A stretch of DNA of 64,000 bases from NCBI RefSeq assembly GCF_963662255.1, contig NW_026912147.1:186001-250000 (forward strand). The letters run 5' to 3'. This stretch comes from Cinclus cinclus (taxonomy: Eukaryota; Chordata; Aves; Passeriformes; Cinclidae). Positions 9,654-23,443 of this stretch are shown here, piece by piece. The notes beneath the pieces are model-generated. The model was not told the origin of the DNA. It saw only the letters and a list, made by a program, of their open reading frames with translations, and did not search any database. The translations under genes were made by a program, and so were the position numbers. Every line of letters starts with the position of its first letter. Within the stretch, counting starts at the first letter, position 1.

Positions 9654-11032
9654 TCCACGGCATACCTCTTGCAGAGCGAGAGGTGGCCGGCGAGGAATAC
9701 TTGCTGGCTTAAGTCGTTCCATGCTCAAGGCATTCATCGGAGCAACACCATGGGGGAAAAGAGGGGGGAACATTGCAGGACAAATTTCTATGCTGGAACA
9801 TGATTGTCTGCGAGACAGCTCTCCGCAGCGCTAGTATTTGGCCAGGCTGAAATCAGCGCCAATGGAAGCCAATCTGACAAGCGGAGTACAACGAGCGCGG
9901 CGATATGGGGCCACTTGGCAGGTGGCCGAAGAAAGACGGCCGCCCCGCGAATGGGGTGCCAGAAGGCAAGTTTCAGCAGGGCGTTGCGGGCGAGCTTAAT
10001 GTGTAGCCGCAGTTGTTCTAGGCGAGATTGTAGCCGAGAAGCTTTCCGTCTCCATTCACGAGACAAGAAAAGCAGAACGCAATGGTCTAGAGGGTTGAGA
10101 AGAAAAGTGCTCGTAGCGAGCTCGTTGCGGCAGAAGCGAAAGCCAGGAGCAGCGTGCTCGCTGCGAGAAGTAGACGGCGCTTCGCCTCCTTGGGAAGGAA
10201 ATCGCGTCTGGGCACGAACGGCAGCCAGCGAAGCTTCAGAACAGCAGGCTGTTCTGCTCAGCGTACGAGCCTGAAGTGAGTGGCAAGGGCTAAGGGGTCA
10301 GTTCCAAGGCATCTAGCTTTCCTGCTAGCAATGCCATTTCTACCCTGCTGTGGAAAACATTGTCCTCTGCCCTTCTCCTCCGAGAGGCAGAGAGCACTTC
10401 GGCAGACGCAGTGCAGAGGGAAAGGACACATTATCCGAGGGAGCGTGACGCCGCTTAGGCGGGCAAAGCAGAAAGGTGCCGCCCGGCACTGGCTTTGACT
10501 CCCTGAGCTTCCTTGCTAGGACAGCAGCTGCCGAAAGCTGGCAACTAGGCTGCCAGAGTGCAGAATGTCGGCGGTCTGGCACGCCTGCTTGCCGAAAGCC
10601 AGGATCAGCGAGATAGCGTGCTAGGCTCTGTTTCACAGCACCCTGGAGAACACGCCCTTGAAGAATGCCGTCTCTGTTCCGCAAAAGCTCTGCCACAGTG
10701 AAGGTGGAAGAAGCAGCCTGTGGCCACGGGCAGAGCTGGTCAACAGCTGCGCCTAACTTTCCCAAGCTGCGAGAGCATTCTCAGCCGAGTTCTGCTTTGA
10801 CAGAGCTATTGCTGAACTTTTGCAGCCCCGGAGGCTGCTGAAACCAAGGCTGTGTTCTGCCTCTTCATTCTTGCCTTCCTGTGCTCCAGCGAGAAGTGAA
10901 GCTCTGGCACGGCATTCAGCTTTGCCGCCTCTCTGCACGGAAAGCACTAGACCGAACTAGTGTGCTTCGTGCATGCTCTCTCCTCGCTTTTATGGTCACT
11001 GCTCTGCTTTTTGCTTGGCAGCGTTCCAAGGG
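9654..11032 (+). repeat. Unit 7, class A2-M1-T2
   Basis: Has the G233/A235 5' variant shared with units 10, 24 and 33. Private C-to-T change at 10,614. Confidence 0.97.
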
Positions 11033-12411
11033 TCCACGGCATACCTCTTGCACAGCGAGAGGTGGCCGGCGAGGAATACTTGCTGGCTTAAGTCGTTCCA
11101 TGCTCAAGGCATTCATCGGAGCAACACCATGGGGGAAAAGAGGGGGGAATATTGCAGGACAAATTTCTATGCTGGAACATGATTGTCTGCGAGACAGCTC
11201 TCCGCAGCGCTAGTATTTGGCCAGGCTGAAATCAGCGCCAATGGAAGCCAATCTGACAAGCGGACTACAACGAGCGCGGCGATATGGGGCCACTTGGCAG
11301 GTGGCCGAAGAAAGACGGCCGCCCCGCGAATGTGGTGCCAGAAGGCAAGTTTCAGCAGGGCGTTGCGGGCGAGCTTAATGTGTAGCCGCAGTTGTTCTAG
11401 GCGAGATTGTAGCCGAGAAGCTTTCCGTCTCCATTCACGAGACAAGAAAAGCAGAACGCAATGGTCTAGAGGGTTGAGAAGAAAAGTGCTCGTAGCGAGC
11501 TCGTTGCGGCAGAAGCGAAAGCCAGGAGCAGCGTGCTCGCTGCGAGAAGTAGACGGCGCTTCGCCTCCTTGGGAAGGAAATGGCGTCTGGGCACGAACGG
11601 CAGCCAGCGAAGCTTCAGAACAGCAGGCTGTTCTGCTCAGCGTACGAGCCTGAAGTGAGTGGCAAGGGCTAAGGGGACAGTCCCAAGGCATCTAGCTTTC
11701 CTGCTAGCAATGCCATTTCTACCCTGCTGTGGAAAACATTGTCCTCTGCCCTTCTGCTCCGAGAGGCAGAGAGCACCTCGGCAGACGCAGTGCAGAGGGA
11801 AAGGACACAGTATCCGAGGGAGCGTGACGCCGCTTAGGCGGGCAAAGCAGAAAGGTGCCGCCCGGCACTGGCTTTGACTCCCTGAGCTTCCTTGCTAGGA
11901 CAGCAGCTGCCGAAAGCTGGCAACTAGGCTGTCAGAGTGCAGAATGTAGGTGGTCTGGCACGCCTGCTTGCCGAAAGCCAGGATCAGCGAGACAGCGTGC
12001 TAGGCTCTGTTTCACAGCACCTTGGAGAACACGCCCTTGAAGAATGCCGTCTCTGTTCCGCAAAAGCTCTGCCACAGTGAAGCTGGAAGAAGCAGCCTGT
12101 GGCCACGGGCAGAGCTGGTCAACAGCTGCGCCTAACTTTCCCAAGCTGCGAGAGCATTCTCAGCCGAGTTCTGCTTTGACAGAGCTAGTGCTGAACTTTT
12201 GCAGTCCCGGAGGCTGCTGAAACCAAGGCTGTGTTCTGCCTCTTCATTCTTGCCTTCCTGTGCTCCAGCGAGAAGTGAAGCTCTGGAACGGCATTCAGCT
12301 TTGCCGCCTCTCTGCACGGAAAGCACTAGACCGAACTAGTGTGCTTCGTGCATGCTCTCTCCTCGCTTTTATGGTCACTGCTCTGCTTTTTGCTTGGCAG
12401 CGTTCCAAGGG
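11033..12411 (+). repeat. Unit 8, class A1-M2-T4 with A1255
   Basis: Carries T118, A645/C650 and T900. It is a mosaic of the unit 5 and unit 3 types. Confidence 0.97.
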
Positions 12412-13790
12412 TCCACGGCATACCTCTTGCACAGCGAGAGGTGGCCGGCGAGGAATACTTGCTGGCTTAAGTCGTTCCATGCTCAAGGCATTCATCGGAG
12501 CAACACCATGGGGGAAAAGAGGGGGGAACATTGCAGGACAAATTTCTATGCTGGAACATGATTGTCTGCGAGACAGCTCTCCGCAGCGCTAGTATTTGGC
12601 CAGGCTGAAATCAGCGCCACGGGAAGCCAATCTGACAAGCGGAGTGCAACGAGCGCGGCGATATGGGGCCACTTGGCAGGTGGCCGAAGAAAGACGGCTG
12701 CCCCGCGAATGGGGTGCCAGAAGGCAAGTTTCAGCAGGGCGTTCCGGGCGAGCTTAATGTGTAGCCGCAGTTGTTCTAGGCGAGATTGTAGCCGAGAAGC
12801 TTTCCGTCTCCATTCACGAGACAAGAAAAGCAGAACGCAATGGTCTAGAGGGTTGAGAAGAAAAGTGCTCGTAGCGAGCTCGTTGCGGCAGAAGCGAAAG
12901 CCAGGAGCAGCGTGCTCGCTGCGAGAAGTAGACGGCGCTTCGCCTCCTTGGGAAGGAAATCGCGTCTGGGCACGAACGGCAGCCAGCGAAGCTTCAGAAC
13001 AGCAGGCTGTTCTGCTCAGCGTACGAGCCTGAAGTGAGTGGCAAGGGCTAAGGGGACAGTCCCAAGGCATCTAGCTTTCCTGCTAGCAATGCCATTTCTA
13101 CCCTGCTGTGGAAAACATTGTCCTTTGCCCTTCTGCTCCGAGAGGCAGAGAGCACCTCGGCAGACGCAGTGCAGAGGGAAAGGACACAGTATCCGAGGGA
13201 GCGTGACGCCACTTAGGCGGGCAAAGCAGAAAGGTGCCGCCCGGCACTGGCTTTGACTCCCTGAGCTTCCTTGCTAGGACAGCAGCTGCCGAAAGCTGGC
13301 AACTAGGCTGCCAGAGTGCAGAATGTAGGCGGTCTGGCACGCCTGCTTGCCGAAAGCCAGGATCAGCGAGACAGCGTGCTAGGCTCTGTTTCACAGCACC
13401 TTGGAGAACACGCCCTTGAAGAATGCCGTCTCTGTTCCGCAAAAGCTCTGCCACAGTGAAGCTGGAAGAAGCAGCCTGTGGCCACGGGCAGAGCTGGTCA
13501 ACAGCTGCGCCTAACTTTCCCAAGCTGCGAGAGCATTCTCAGCCGAGTTCTGCTTTGACAGAGCTATTGCTGAACTTTTGCAGCCCCGGAGGCTGCTGAA
13601 ACCAAGGCTGTGTTCTGCCTCTTCATTCTTGCCTTCCTGTGCTCCAGCGAGAAGTGAAGCTCTGGCACGGCATTCAGCTTTGCCGCCTCTCTGCACGGAA
13701 AGCACTAGACCGAACTAGTGTGCTTCGTGCATGCTCTCTCCTCGCTTTTATGGTCACTGCTCTGCTTTTTGCTTGGCAGCGTTCCAAGGG
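12412..13790 (+). repeat. Unit 9, class B-M3-T2
   Basis: Carries C333 and A645/C650. Differs from unit 4 at 1156 among the markers read. Confidence 0.97.
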
Positions 13791-15169
13791 TCCACGGCAT
13801 ACCTCTTGCACAGCGAGAGGTGGCCGGCGAGGAATACTTGCTGGCTTAAGTCGTTCCATGCTCAAGGCATTCATCGGAGCAACACCATGGGGGAAAAGAG
13901 GGGGGAACATTGCAGGACAAATTTCTATGCTGGAACATGATTGTCTGCGAGACAGCTCTCCGCAGCGCTAGTATTTGGCCAGGCTGAAATCAGCGCCAAT
14001 GGAAGCCAATCTGACAAGCGGAGTACAACGAGCGCGGCGATATGGGGCCACTTGGCAGGTGGCCGAAGAAAGACGGCCGCCCCGCGAATGTGGTGCCAGA
14101 AGGCAAGTTTCAGCAGGGCGTTGCGGGCGAGCTTAATGTGTAGCCGCAGTTGTTCTAGGCGAGATTGTAGCCGAGAAGCTTTCCGTCTCCATTCACGAGA
14201 CAAGAAAAGCAGAACGCAATGGTCTAGAGGGTTGAGAAGAAAAGTGCTCGTAGCGAGCTCGTTGCGGCAGAAGCGAAAGCCAGGAGCAGCGTGCTCGCTG
14301 CGAGAAGTAGACGGCGCTTCGCCTCCTTGGGAAGGAAATCGCGTCTGGGCACGAACGGCAGCCAGCGAAGCTTCAGAACAGCAGGCTGTTCTGCTCAGCG
14401 TACGAGCCTGAAGTGAGTGGCAAGGGCTAAGGGGTCAGTTCCAAGGCATCTAGCTTTCCTGCTAGCAATGCCATTTCTACCCTGCTGTGGAAAACATTGT
14501 CCTCTGCCCTTCTGCTCCGAGAGGCAGAGAGCACCTCGGCAGACGCAGTGCAGAGGGAAAGGACACAGTATCCGAGGGAGCGTGACGCCACTTAGGCGGG
14601 CAAAGCAGAAAGGTGCCGCCCGGCACTGGCTTTGACTCCCTGAGCTTCCTTGCTAGGACAGCAGCTGCCGAAAGCTGGCAACTAGGCTGCCAGAGTGCAG
14701 AATGTAGGTGGTCTGGCACGCCTGCTTGCCGAAAGCCAGGATCAGCGAGACAGCGTGCTAGGCTCTGTTTCACAGCACCTTGGAGAACACGCCCTTGAAG
14801 AATGCCGTCTCTGTTCCGCAAAAGCTCTGCCACAGTGAAGCTGGAAGAAGCAGCCTGTGGCCACGGGCAGAGCTGGTCAACAGCTGCGCCTAACTTTCCC
14901 AAGCTGCGAGAGCATTCTCAGCCGAGTTCTGCTTTGACAGAGCTAGTGCTGAACTTTTGCAGTCCCGGAGGCTGCTGAAACCAAGGCTGTGTTCTGCCTC
15001 TTCATTCTTGCCTTCCTGTGCTCCAGCGAGAAGTGAAGCTCTGGCACGGCATTCAGCTTTGCCGCCTCTCTGCACGGAAAGCACTAGACAGAACTAGTGT
15101 GCTTCGTGCATGCTCTCTCCTCGCTTTTATGGTCACTGCTCTGCTTTTTGCTTGGCAGCGTTCAAAGGG
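13791..15169 (+). repeat. Unit 10, class A1-M2-T4 with A1300
   Basis: First unit with A1300 and first with A1374. Has the G233/A235 variant together with T301. Confidence 0.97.
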
Positions 15170-16548
15170 TCCACGGCATACCTCTTGCAGAGCGAGAGGT
15201 GGCCGGCGAGGAATACTTGCTGGCTTAAGTCGTTCCATGCTCAAGGCATTCATCGGAGCAACACCATGGGGGAAAAGAGGGGGGAATATTGCAGGACAAA
15301 TTTCTATGCTGGAACATGATTGTCTGCGAGACAGCTCTCCGCAGCGCTAGTATTTGGCCAGGCTGAAATCAGCGCCACGGGAAGCCAATCTGACAAGCGG
15401 AGTGCAACGAGCGCGGCGATATGGGGCCACTTGGCAGGTGGCCGAAGAAAGACGGCTGCCCCGCGAATGGGGTGCCAGAAGGCAAGTTTCAGCAGGGCGT
15501 TCCGGGCGAGCTTAATGTGTAGCCGCAGTTGTTCTAGGCGAGATTGTAGCCGAGAAGCTTTCCGTCTCCATTCACGAGACAAGAAAAGCAGAACGCAATG
15601 GTCTAGAGGGTTGAGAAGAAAAGTGCTCGTAGCGAGCTCGTTGCGGCAGAAGCGAAAGCCAGGAGCAGCGTGCTCGCTGCGAGAAGTAGACGGCGCTTCG
15701 CCTCCTTGGGAAGGAAATGGCGTCTGGGCACGAACGGCAGCCAGCGAAGCTTCAGAACAGCAGGCTGTTCTGCTCAGCGTACGAGCCTGAAGTGAGTGGC
15801 AAGGGCTAAGGGGTCAGTTCCAAGGCATCTAGCTTTCCTGCTAGCAATGCCATTTCTACCCTGCTGTGGAAAACATTGTCCTCTGCCCTTCTGCTCCGAG
15901 AGGCAGAGAGCACCTCGGCAGACGCAGTGCAGAGGGAAAGGACACAGTATCCGAGGGAGCGTGACGCCGCTTAGGCGGGCAAAGCAGAAAGGTGCCGCCC
16001 GGCACTGGCTTTGACTCCCTGAGCTTCCTTGCTAGGACAGCAGCTGCCGAAAGCTGGCAACTAGGCTGCCAGAGTGCAGAATGTAGGTGGTCTGGCACGC
16101 CTGCTTGCCGAAAGCCAGGATCAGCGAGACAGCGTGCTAGGCTCTGTTTCACAGCACCTTGGAGAACACGCCCTTGAAGAATGCCGTCTCTGTTCCGCAA
16201 AAGCTCTGCCACAGTGAAGCTGGAAGAAGCAGCCTGTGGCCACGGGCAGAGCTGGTCAACAGCTGCGCCTAACTTTCCCAAGCTGCGAGAGCATTCTCAG
16301 CCGAGTTCTGCTTTGACAGAGCTAGTGCTGAACTTTTGCAGTCCCGGAGGCTGCTGAAACCAAGGCTGTGTTCTGCCTCTTCATTCTTGCCTTCCTGTGC
16401 TCCAGCGAGAAGTGAAGCTCTGGCACGGCATTCAGCTTTGCCGCCTCTCTGCACGGAAAGCACTAGACAGAACTAGTGTGCTTCGTGCATGCTCTCTCCT
16501 CGCTTTTATGGTCACTGCTCTGCTTTTTGCTTGGCAGCGTTCAAAGGG
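15170..16548 (+). repeat. Unit 11, class B-M2-T4 with A1300
   Basis: Last unit with C333. Carries T118. Matches unit 15 at all markers read except 333. Confidence 0.97.
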
Positions 16549-17927
16549 TCCACGGCATACCTCTTGCAGAGCGAGAGGTGGCCGGCGAGGAATACTTGCT
16601 GGCTTAAGTCGTTCCATGCTCAAGGCATTCATCGGAGCAACACCATGGGGGAAAAGAGGGGGGAATATTGCAGGACAAATTTCTATGCTGGAACATGATT
16701 GTCTGCGAGACAGCTCTCCGCAGCGCTAGTATTTGGCCAGGCTGAAATCAGCGCCACGGGAAGCCAATCTGACAAGCGGAGTGCAACGAGCGCGGCGATA
16801 TGGGGCCACTTGGCAGGTGGCCGAAGAAAGACGGCTGCCCCGCGAATGGGGTGCCAGAAGGCAAGTTTCAGCAGGGCGTTGCGGGCGAGCTTAATGTGTA
16901 GCCGCAGTTGTTCTAGGCGAGATTGTAGCCGAGAAGCTTTCCGTCTCCATTCACGAGACAAGAAAAGCAGAACGCAATGGTCTAGAGGGTTGAGAAGAAA
17001 AGTGCTCGTAGCGAGCTCGTTGCGGCAGAAGCGAAAGCCAGGAGCAGCGTGCTCGCTGCGAGAAGTAGACGGCGCTTCGCCTCCTTGGGAAGGCAATGGC
17101 GTCTGGGCACGAACGGCAGCCAGCGAAGCTTCAGAACAGCAGGCTGTTCTGCTCAGCGTACGAGCCTGAAGTGAGTGGCAAGGGCTAAGGGGTCAGTTCC
17201 AAGGCATCTAGCTTTCCTGCTAGCAATGCCATTTCTACCCTGCTGTGGAAAACATTGTCCTCTGCCCTTCTGCTCCGAGAGGCAGAGAGCACCTCGGCAG
17301 ACGCAGTGCAGAGGGAAAGGACACAGTATCCGAGGGAGCGTGACGCCGCTTAGGCGGGCAAAGCAGAAAGGTGCCGCCCGGCACTGGCTTTGACTCCCTG
17401 AGCTTCCTTGCTAGGACAGCAGCTGCCGAAAGCTGGCAACTAGGCTGCCAGAGTGCAGAATGTAGGTGGTCTGGCACGCCTGCTTGCCGAAAGCCAGGAT
17501 CAGCGAGACAGCGTGCTAGGCTCTGTTTCACAGCACCTTGGAGAACACGCCCTTGAAGAATGCCGTCTCTGTTCCGCAAAAGCTCTGCCACAGTGAAGCT
17601 GGAAGAAGCAGCCTGTGGCCACGGGCAGAGCTGGTCAACAGCTGCGCCTAACTTTCCCAAGCTGCGAGAGCATTCTCAGCCGAGTTCTGCTTTGACAGAG
17701 CTAGTGCTGAACTTTTGCAGTCCCGGAGGCTGCTGAAACCAAGGCTGTGTTCTGCCTCTTCATTCTTGCCTTCCTGTGCTCCAGCGAGAAGTGAAGCTCT
17801 GGCACGGCATTCAGCTTTGCCGCCTCTCTGCACGGAAAGCACTAGACAGAACTAGTGTGCTTCGTGCATGCTCTCTCCTCGCTTTTATGGTCACTGCTCT
17901 GCTTTTTGCTTGGCAGCGTTCAAAGGG
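16549..17927 (+). repeat. Unit 12, class B-M2-T4 with A1300
   Basis: Carries C546 and T118. Differs from unit 15 only at 546 among the markers read. Confidence 0.97.
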
Positions 17928-19306
17928 TCCACGGCATACCTCTTGCAGAGCGAGAGGTGGCCGGCGAGGAATACTTGCTGGCTTAAGTCGTTCCATGCTC
18001 AAGGCATTCATCGGAGCAACACCATGGGGGAAAAGAGGGGGGAATATTGCAGGACAAATTTCTATGCTGGAACATGATTGTCTGCGAGACAGCTCTCCGC
18101 AGCGCTAGTATTTGGCCAGGCTGAAATCAGCGCCACGGGAAGCCAATCTGACAAGCGGAGTGCAACGAGCGCGGCGATATGGGGCCACTTGGCAGGTGGC
18201 CGAAGAAAGACGGCTGCCCCGCGAATGGGGTGCCAGAAGGCAAGTTTCAGCAGGGCGTTGCGGGCGAGCTTAATGTGTAGCCGCAGTTGTTCTAGGCGAG
18301 ATTGTAGCCGAGAAGCTTTCCGTCTCCATTCACGAGACAAGAAAAGCAGAACGCAATGGTCTAGAGGGTTGAGAAGAAAAGTGCTCGTAGCGAGCTCGTT
18401 GCGGCAGAAGCGAAAGCCAGGAGCAGCGTGCTCGCTGCGAGAAGTAGACGGCGCTTCGCCTCCTTGGGAAGGCAATGGCGTCTGGGCACGAACGGCAGCC
18501 AGCGAAGCTTCAGAACAGCAGGCTGTTCTGCTCAGCGTACGAGCCTGAAGTGAGTGGCAAGGGCTAAGGGGTCAGTTCCAAGGCATCTAGCTTTCCTGCT
18601 AGCAATGCCATTTCTACCCTGCTGTGGAAAACATTGTCCTCTGCCCTTCTCCTCCGAGAGGCAGAGAGCACTTCGGCAGACGCAGTGCAGAGGGAAAGGA
18701 CACATTATCCGAGGGAGCGTGACGCCGCTTAGGCGGGCAAAGCAGAAAGGTGCCGCCCGGCACTGGCTTTGACTCCCTGAGCTTCCTTGCTAGGACAGCA
18801 GCTGCCGAAAGCTGGCAACTAGGCTGCCAGAGTGCAGAATGTAGGCGGTCTGGCACGCCTGCTTGCCGAAAGCCAGGATCAGCGAGACAGCGTGCTAGGC
18901 TCTGTTTCACAGCACCTTGGAGAACACGCCCTTGAAGAATGCCGTCTCTGTTCCGCAAAAGCTCTGCCACAGTGAAGGTGGAAGAAGCAGCCTGTGGCCA
19001 CGGGCAGAGCTGGTCAACAGCTGCGCCTAACTTTCCCAAGCTGCGAGAGCATTCTCAGCCGAGTTCTGCTTTGACAGAGCTATTGCTGAACTTTTGCAGC
19101 CCCGGAGGCTGCTGAAACCAAGGCTGTGTTCTGCCTCTTCATTCTTGCCTTCCTGTGCTCCAGCGAGAAGTGAAGCTCTGGCACGGCATTCAGCTTTGCC
19201 GCCTCTCTGCACGGAAAGCACTAGACCGAACTAGTGTGCTTCGTGCATGCTCTCTCCTCGCTTTTATGGTCACTGCTCTGCTTTTTGCTTGGCAGCGTTC
19301 AAAGGG
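17928..19306 (+). repeat. Unit 13, class B-M1-T2
   Basis: Its 5' half equals that of unit 12 (C546, T118); it then switches to M1. Has A916/C919, T990 and A1374. Confidence 0.97.
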
Positions 19307-20685
19307 TCCACGGCATACCTCTTGCACAGCGAGAGGTGGCCGGCGAGGAATACTTGCTGGCTTAAGTCGTTCCATGCTCAAGGCATTCATCAGAGCAACA
19401 CCATGCGGGAAAAGAGGGGGGAACATTGCAGGACAAATTTCTATGCTGGAACATGATTGTCTGCGAGACAGCTCTCCGCAGCGCTAGTATTTGGCCAGGC
19501 TGAAATCAGCGCCAATGGAAGCCAATCTGACAAGCGGACTACAACGAGCGCGGCGATATGGGGCCACTTGGCAGGTGGCCGAAGAAAGACGGCCGCCCCG
19601 CGAATGTGGTGCCAGAAGGCAAGTTTCAGCAGGGCGTTGCGGGCGAGCTTAATGTGTAGCCGCAGTTGTTCTAGGCGAGATTGTAGCCGAGAAGCTTTCC
19701 GTCTCCATTCACGAGACAAGAAAAGCAGAACGCAATGGTCTAGAGGGTTGAGAAGAAAAGTGCTCGTAGCGAGCTCGTTGCGGCAGAAGCGAAAGCCAGG
19801 AGCAGCGTGCTCGCTGCGAGAAGTAGACGGCGCTTCGCCTCCTTGGGAAGGAAATCGCGTCTGGGCACGAACGGCAGCCAGCGAAGCTTCAGAACAGCAG
19901 GCTGTTCTGCTCAGCGTACGAGCCTGAAGTGAGTGGCAAGGGCTAAGGGGTCAGTTCCAAGGCATCTAGCTTTCCTGCTAGCAATGCCATTTCTACCCTG
20001 CTGTGGAAAACATTGTCCTCTGCCCTTCTGCTCCGAGAGGCAGAGAGCACCTCGGCAGACGCAGTGCAGAGGGAAAGGACACAGTATCCGAGGGAGCGTG
20101 ACGCCACTTAGGCGGGCAAAGCAGAAAGGTGCCGCCCGGCACTGGCTTTGACTCCCTGAGCTTCCTTGCTAGGACAGCAGCTGCCGAAAGCTGGCAACTA
20201 GGCTGCCAGAGTGCAGAATGTCGGCGGTCTGGCACGCCTGCTTGCCGAAAGCCAGGATCAGCGAGACAGCGTGCTAGGCTCTGTTTCACAGCACCTTGGA
20301 GAACACGCCCTTGAAGAATGCCGTCTCTGTTCCGCAAAAGCTCTGCCACAGTGAAGGTGGAAGAAGCAGCCTGTGGCCACGGGCAGAGCTGGTCAACAGC
20401 TGCGCCTAACTTTCCCAAGCTGCGAGAGCATTCTCAGCCGAGTTCTGCTTTGACAGAGCTAGTGCTGAACTTTTGCAGTCCCGGAGGCTGCTGAAACCAA
20501 GGCTGTGTTCTGCCTCTTCATTCTTGCCTTCCTGTGCTCCAGCGAGAAGTGAAGCTCTGGAACGGCATTCAGCTTTGCCGCCTCTCTGCACGGAAAGCAC
20601 TAGACAGAACTAGTGTGCTTCGTGCATGCTCTCTCCTCGCTTTTATGGTCACTGCTCTGCTTTTTGCTTGGCAGCGTTCAAAGGG
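19307..20685 (+). repeat. Unit 14, class A1-M2-T4 with A1255 and A1300
   Basis: The only unit with both A1255 and A1300. Two private changes, at 19,392 (G to A) and 19,406 (G to C). The second breaks the NcoI site and the G-run of the purine tract. Confidence 0.97.
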
Positions 20686-22064
20686 TCCACGGCATACCTC
20701 TTGCAGAGCGAGAGGTGGCCGGCGAGGAATACTTGCTGGCTTAAGTCGTTCCATGCTCAAGGCATTCATCGGAGCAACACCATGGGGGAAAAGAGGGGGG
20801 AATATTGCAGGACAAATTTCTATGCTGGAACATGATTGTCTGCGAGACAGCTCTCCGCAGCGCTAGTATTTGGCCAGGCTGAAATCAGCGCCACGGGAAG
20901 CCAATCTGACAAGCGGAGTGCAACGAGCGCGGCGATATGGGGCCACTTGGCAGGTGGCCGAAGAAAGACGGCTGCCCCGCGAATGGGGTGCCAGAAGGCA
21001 AGTTTCAGCAGGGCGTTGCGGGCGAGCTTAATGTGTAGCCGCAGTTGTTCTAGGCGAGATTGTAGCCGAGAAGCTTTCCGTCTCCATTCACGAGACAAGA
21101 AAAGCAGAACGCAATGGTCTAGAGGGTTGAGAAGAAAAGTGCTCGTAGCGAGCTCGTTGCGGCAGAAGCGAAAGCCAGGAGCAGCGTGCTCGCTGCGAGA
21201 AGTAGACGGCGCTTCGCCTCCTTGGGAAGGAAATGGCGTCTGGGCACGAACGGCAGCCAGCGAAGCTTCAGAACAGCAGGCTGTTCTGCTCAGCGTACGA
21301 GCCTGAAGTGAGTGGCAAGGGCTAAGGGGTCAGTTCCAAGGCATCTAGCTTTCCTGCTAGCAATGCCATTTCTACCCTGCTGTGGAAAACATTGTCCTCT
21401 GCCCTTCTGCTCCGAGAGGCAGAGAGCACCTCGGCAGACGCAGTGCAGAGGGAAAGGACACAGTATCCGAGGGAGCGTGACGCCGCTTAGGCGGGCAAAG
21501 CAGAAAGGTGCCGCCCGGCACTGGCTTTGACTCCCTGAGCTTCCTTGCTAGGACAGCAGCTGCCGAAAGCTGGCAACTAGGCTGCCAGAGTGCAGAATGT
21601 AGGTGGTCTGGCACGCCTGCTTGCCGAAAGCCAGGATCAGCGAGACAGCGTGCTAGGCTCTGTTTCACAGCACCTTGGAGAACACGCCCTTGAAGAATGC
21701 CGTCTCTGTTCCGCAAAAGCTCTGCCACAGTGAAGCTGGAAGAAGCAGCCTGTGGCCACGGGCAGAGCTGGTCAACAGCTGCGCCTAACTTTCCCAAGCT
21801 GCGAGAGCATTCTCAGCCGAGTTCTGCTTTGACAGAGCTAGTGCTGAACTTTTGCAGTCCCGGAGGCTGCTGAAACCAAGGCTGTGTTCTGCCTCTTCAT
21901 TCTTGCCTTCCTGTGCTCCAGCGAGAAGTGAAGCTCTGGCACGGCATTCAGCTTTGCCGCCTCTCTGCACGGAAAGCACTAGACAGAACTAGTGTGCTTC
22001 GTGCATGCTCTCTCCTCGCTTTTATGGTCACTGCTCTGCTTTTTGCTTGGCAGCGTTCAAAGGG
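20686..22064 (+). repeat. Unit 15, class B-M2-T4 with A1300
   Basis: Carries T118. Near-copy of units 11 and 12, three to four units away. Confidence 0.97.
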
Positions 22065-23443
22065 TCCACGGCATACCTCTTGCAGAGCGAGAGGTGGCCG
22101 GCGAGGAATACTTGCTGGCTTAAGTCGTTCCATGCTCAAGGCATTCATCGGAGCAACACCATGGGGGAAAAGAGGGGGGAATATTGCAGGACAAATTTCT
22201 ATGCTGGAACATGATTGTCTGCGAGACAGCTCTCCGCAGCGCTAGTATTTGGCCAGGCTGAAATCAGCGCCACGGGAAGCCAATCTGACAAGCGGAGTGC
22301 AACGAGCGCGGCGATATGGGGCCACTTGGCAGGTGGCCGAAGAAAGACGGCTGCCCCGCGAATGGGGTGCCAGAAGGCAAGTTTCAGCAGGGCGTTGCGG
22401 GCGAGCTTAATGTGTAGCCGCAGTTGTTCTAGGCGAGATTGTAGCCGAGAAGCTTTCCGTCTCCATTCACGAGACAAGAAAAGCAGAACGCAATGGTCTA
22501 GAGGGTTGAGAAGAAAAGTGCTCGTAGCGAGCTCGTTGCGGCAGAAGCGAAAGCCAGGAGCAGCGTGCTCGCTGCGAGAAGTAGACGGCGCTTCGCCTCC
22601 TTGGGAAGGCAATGGCGTCTGGGCACGAACGGCAGCCAGCGAAGCTTCAGAACAGCAGGCTGTTCTGCTCAGCGTACGAGCCTGAAGTGAGTGGCAAGGG
22701 CTAAGGGGTCAGTTCCAAGGCTTCTAGCTTTCCTGCTAGCAATGCCATTTCTACCCTGCTGTGGAAAACATTGTCCTCTGCCCTTCTCCTCCGAGAGGCA
22801 GAGAGCACTTCGGCAGACGCAGTGCAGAGGGAAAGGACACATTATCCGAGGGAGCGTGACGCCGCTTAGGCGGGCAAAGCAGAAAGGTGCCGCCCGGCAC
22901 TGGCTTTGACTCCCTGAGCTTCCTTGCTAGGACAGCAGCTGCCGAAAGCTGGCAACTAGGCTGCCAGAGTGCAGAATGTCGGCGGTCTGGCACGCCTGCT
23001 TGCCGAAAGCCAGGATCAGCGAGACAGCGTGCTAGGCTCTGTTTCACAGCACCCTGGAGAACACGCCCTTGAAGAATGCCGTCTCTGTTCCGCAAAAGCT
23101 CTGCCACAGTGAAGGTGGAAGAAGCAGCCTGTGGCCACGGGCAGAGCTGGTCAACAGCTGCGCCTAACTTTCCCAAGCTGCGAGAGCATTCTCAGCCGAG
23201 TTCTGCTTTGACAGAGCTATTGCTGAACTTTTGCAGCCCCGGAGGCTGCTGAAACCAAGGCTGTGTTCTGCCTCTTCATTCTTGCCTTCCTGTGCTCCAG
23301 CGAGAAGTGAAGCTCTGGCACGGCATTCAGCTTTGCCGCCTCTCTGCACGGAAAGCACTAGACCGAACTAGTGTGCTTCGTGCATGCTCTCTCCTCGCTT
23401 TTATGGTCACTGCTCTGCTTTTTGCTTGGCAGCGTTCCAAGGG
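22065..23443 (+). repeat. Unit 16, class B-M1-T2
   Basis: Carries C546 and T118. It starts the run in which M1 recurs every five units (16, 21, 26, 31). Private A-to-T change at 22,722 in the arm of the 655-682 hairpin. Confidence 0.97.
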
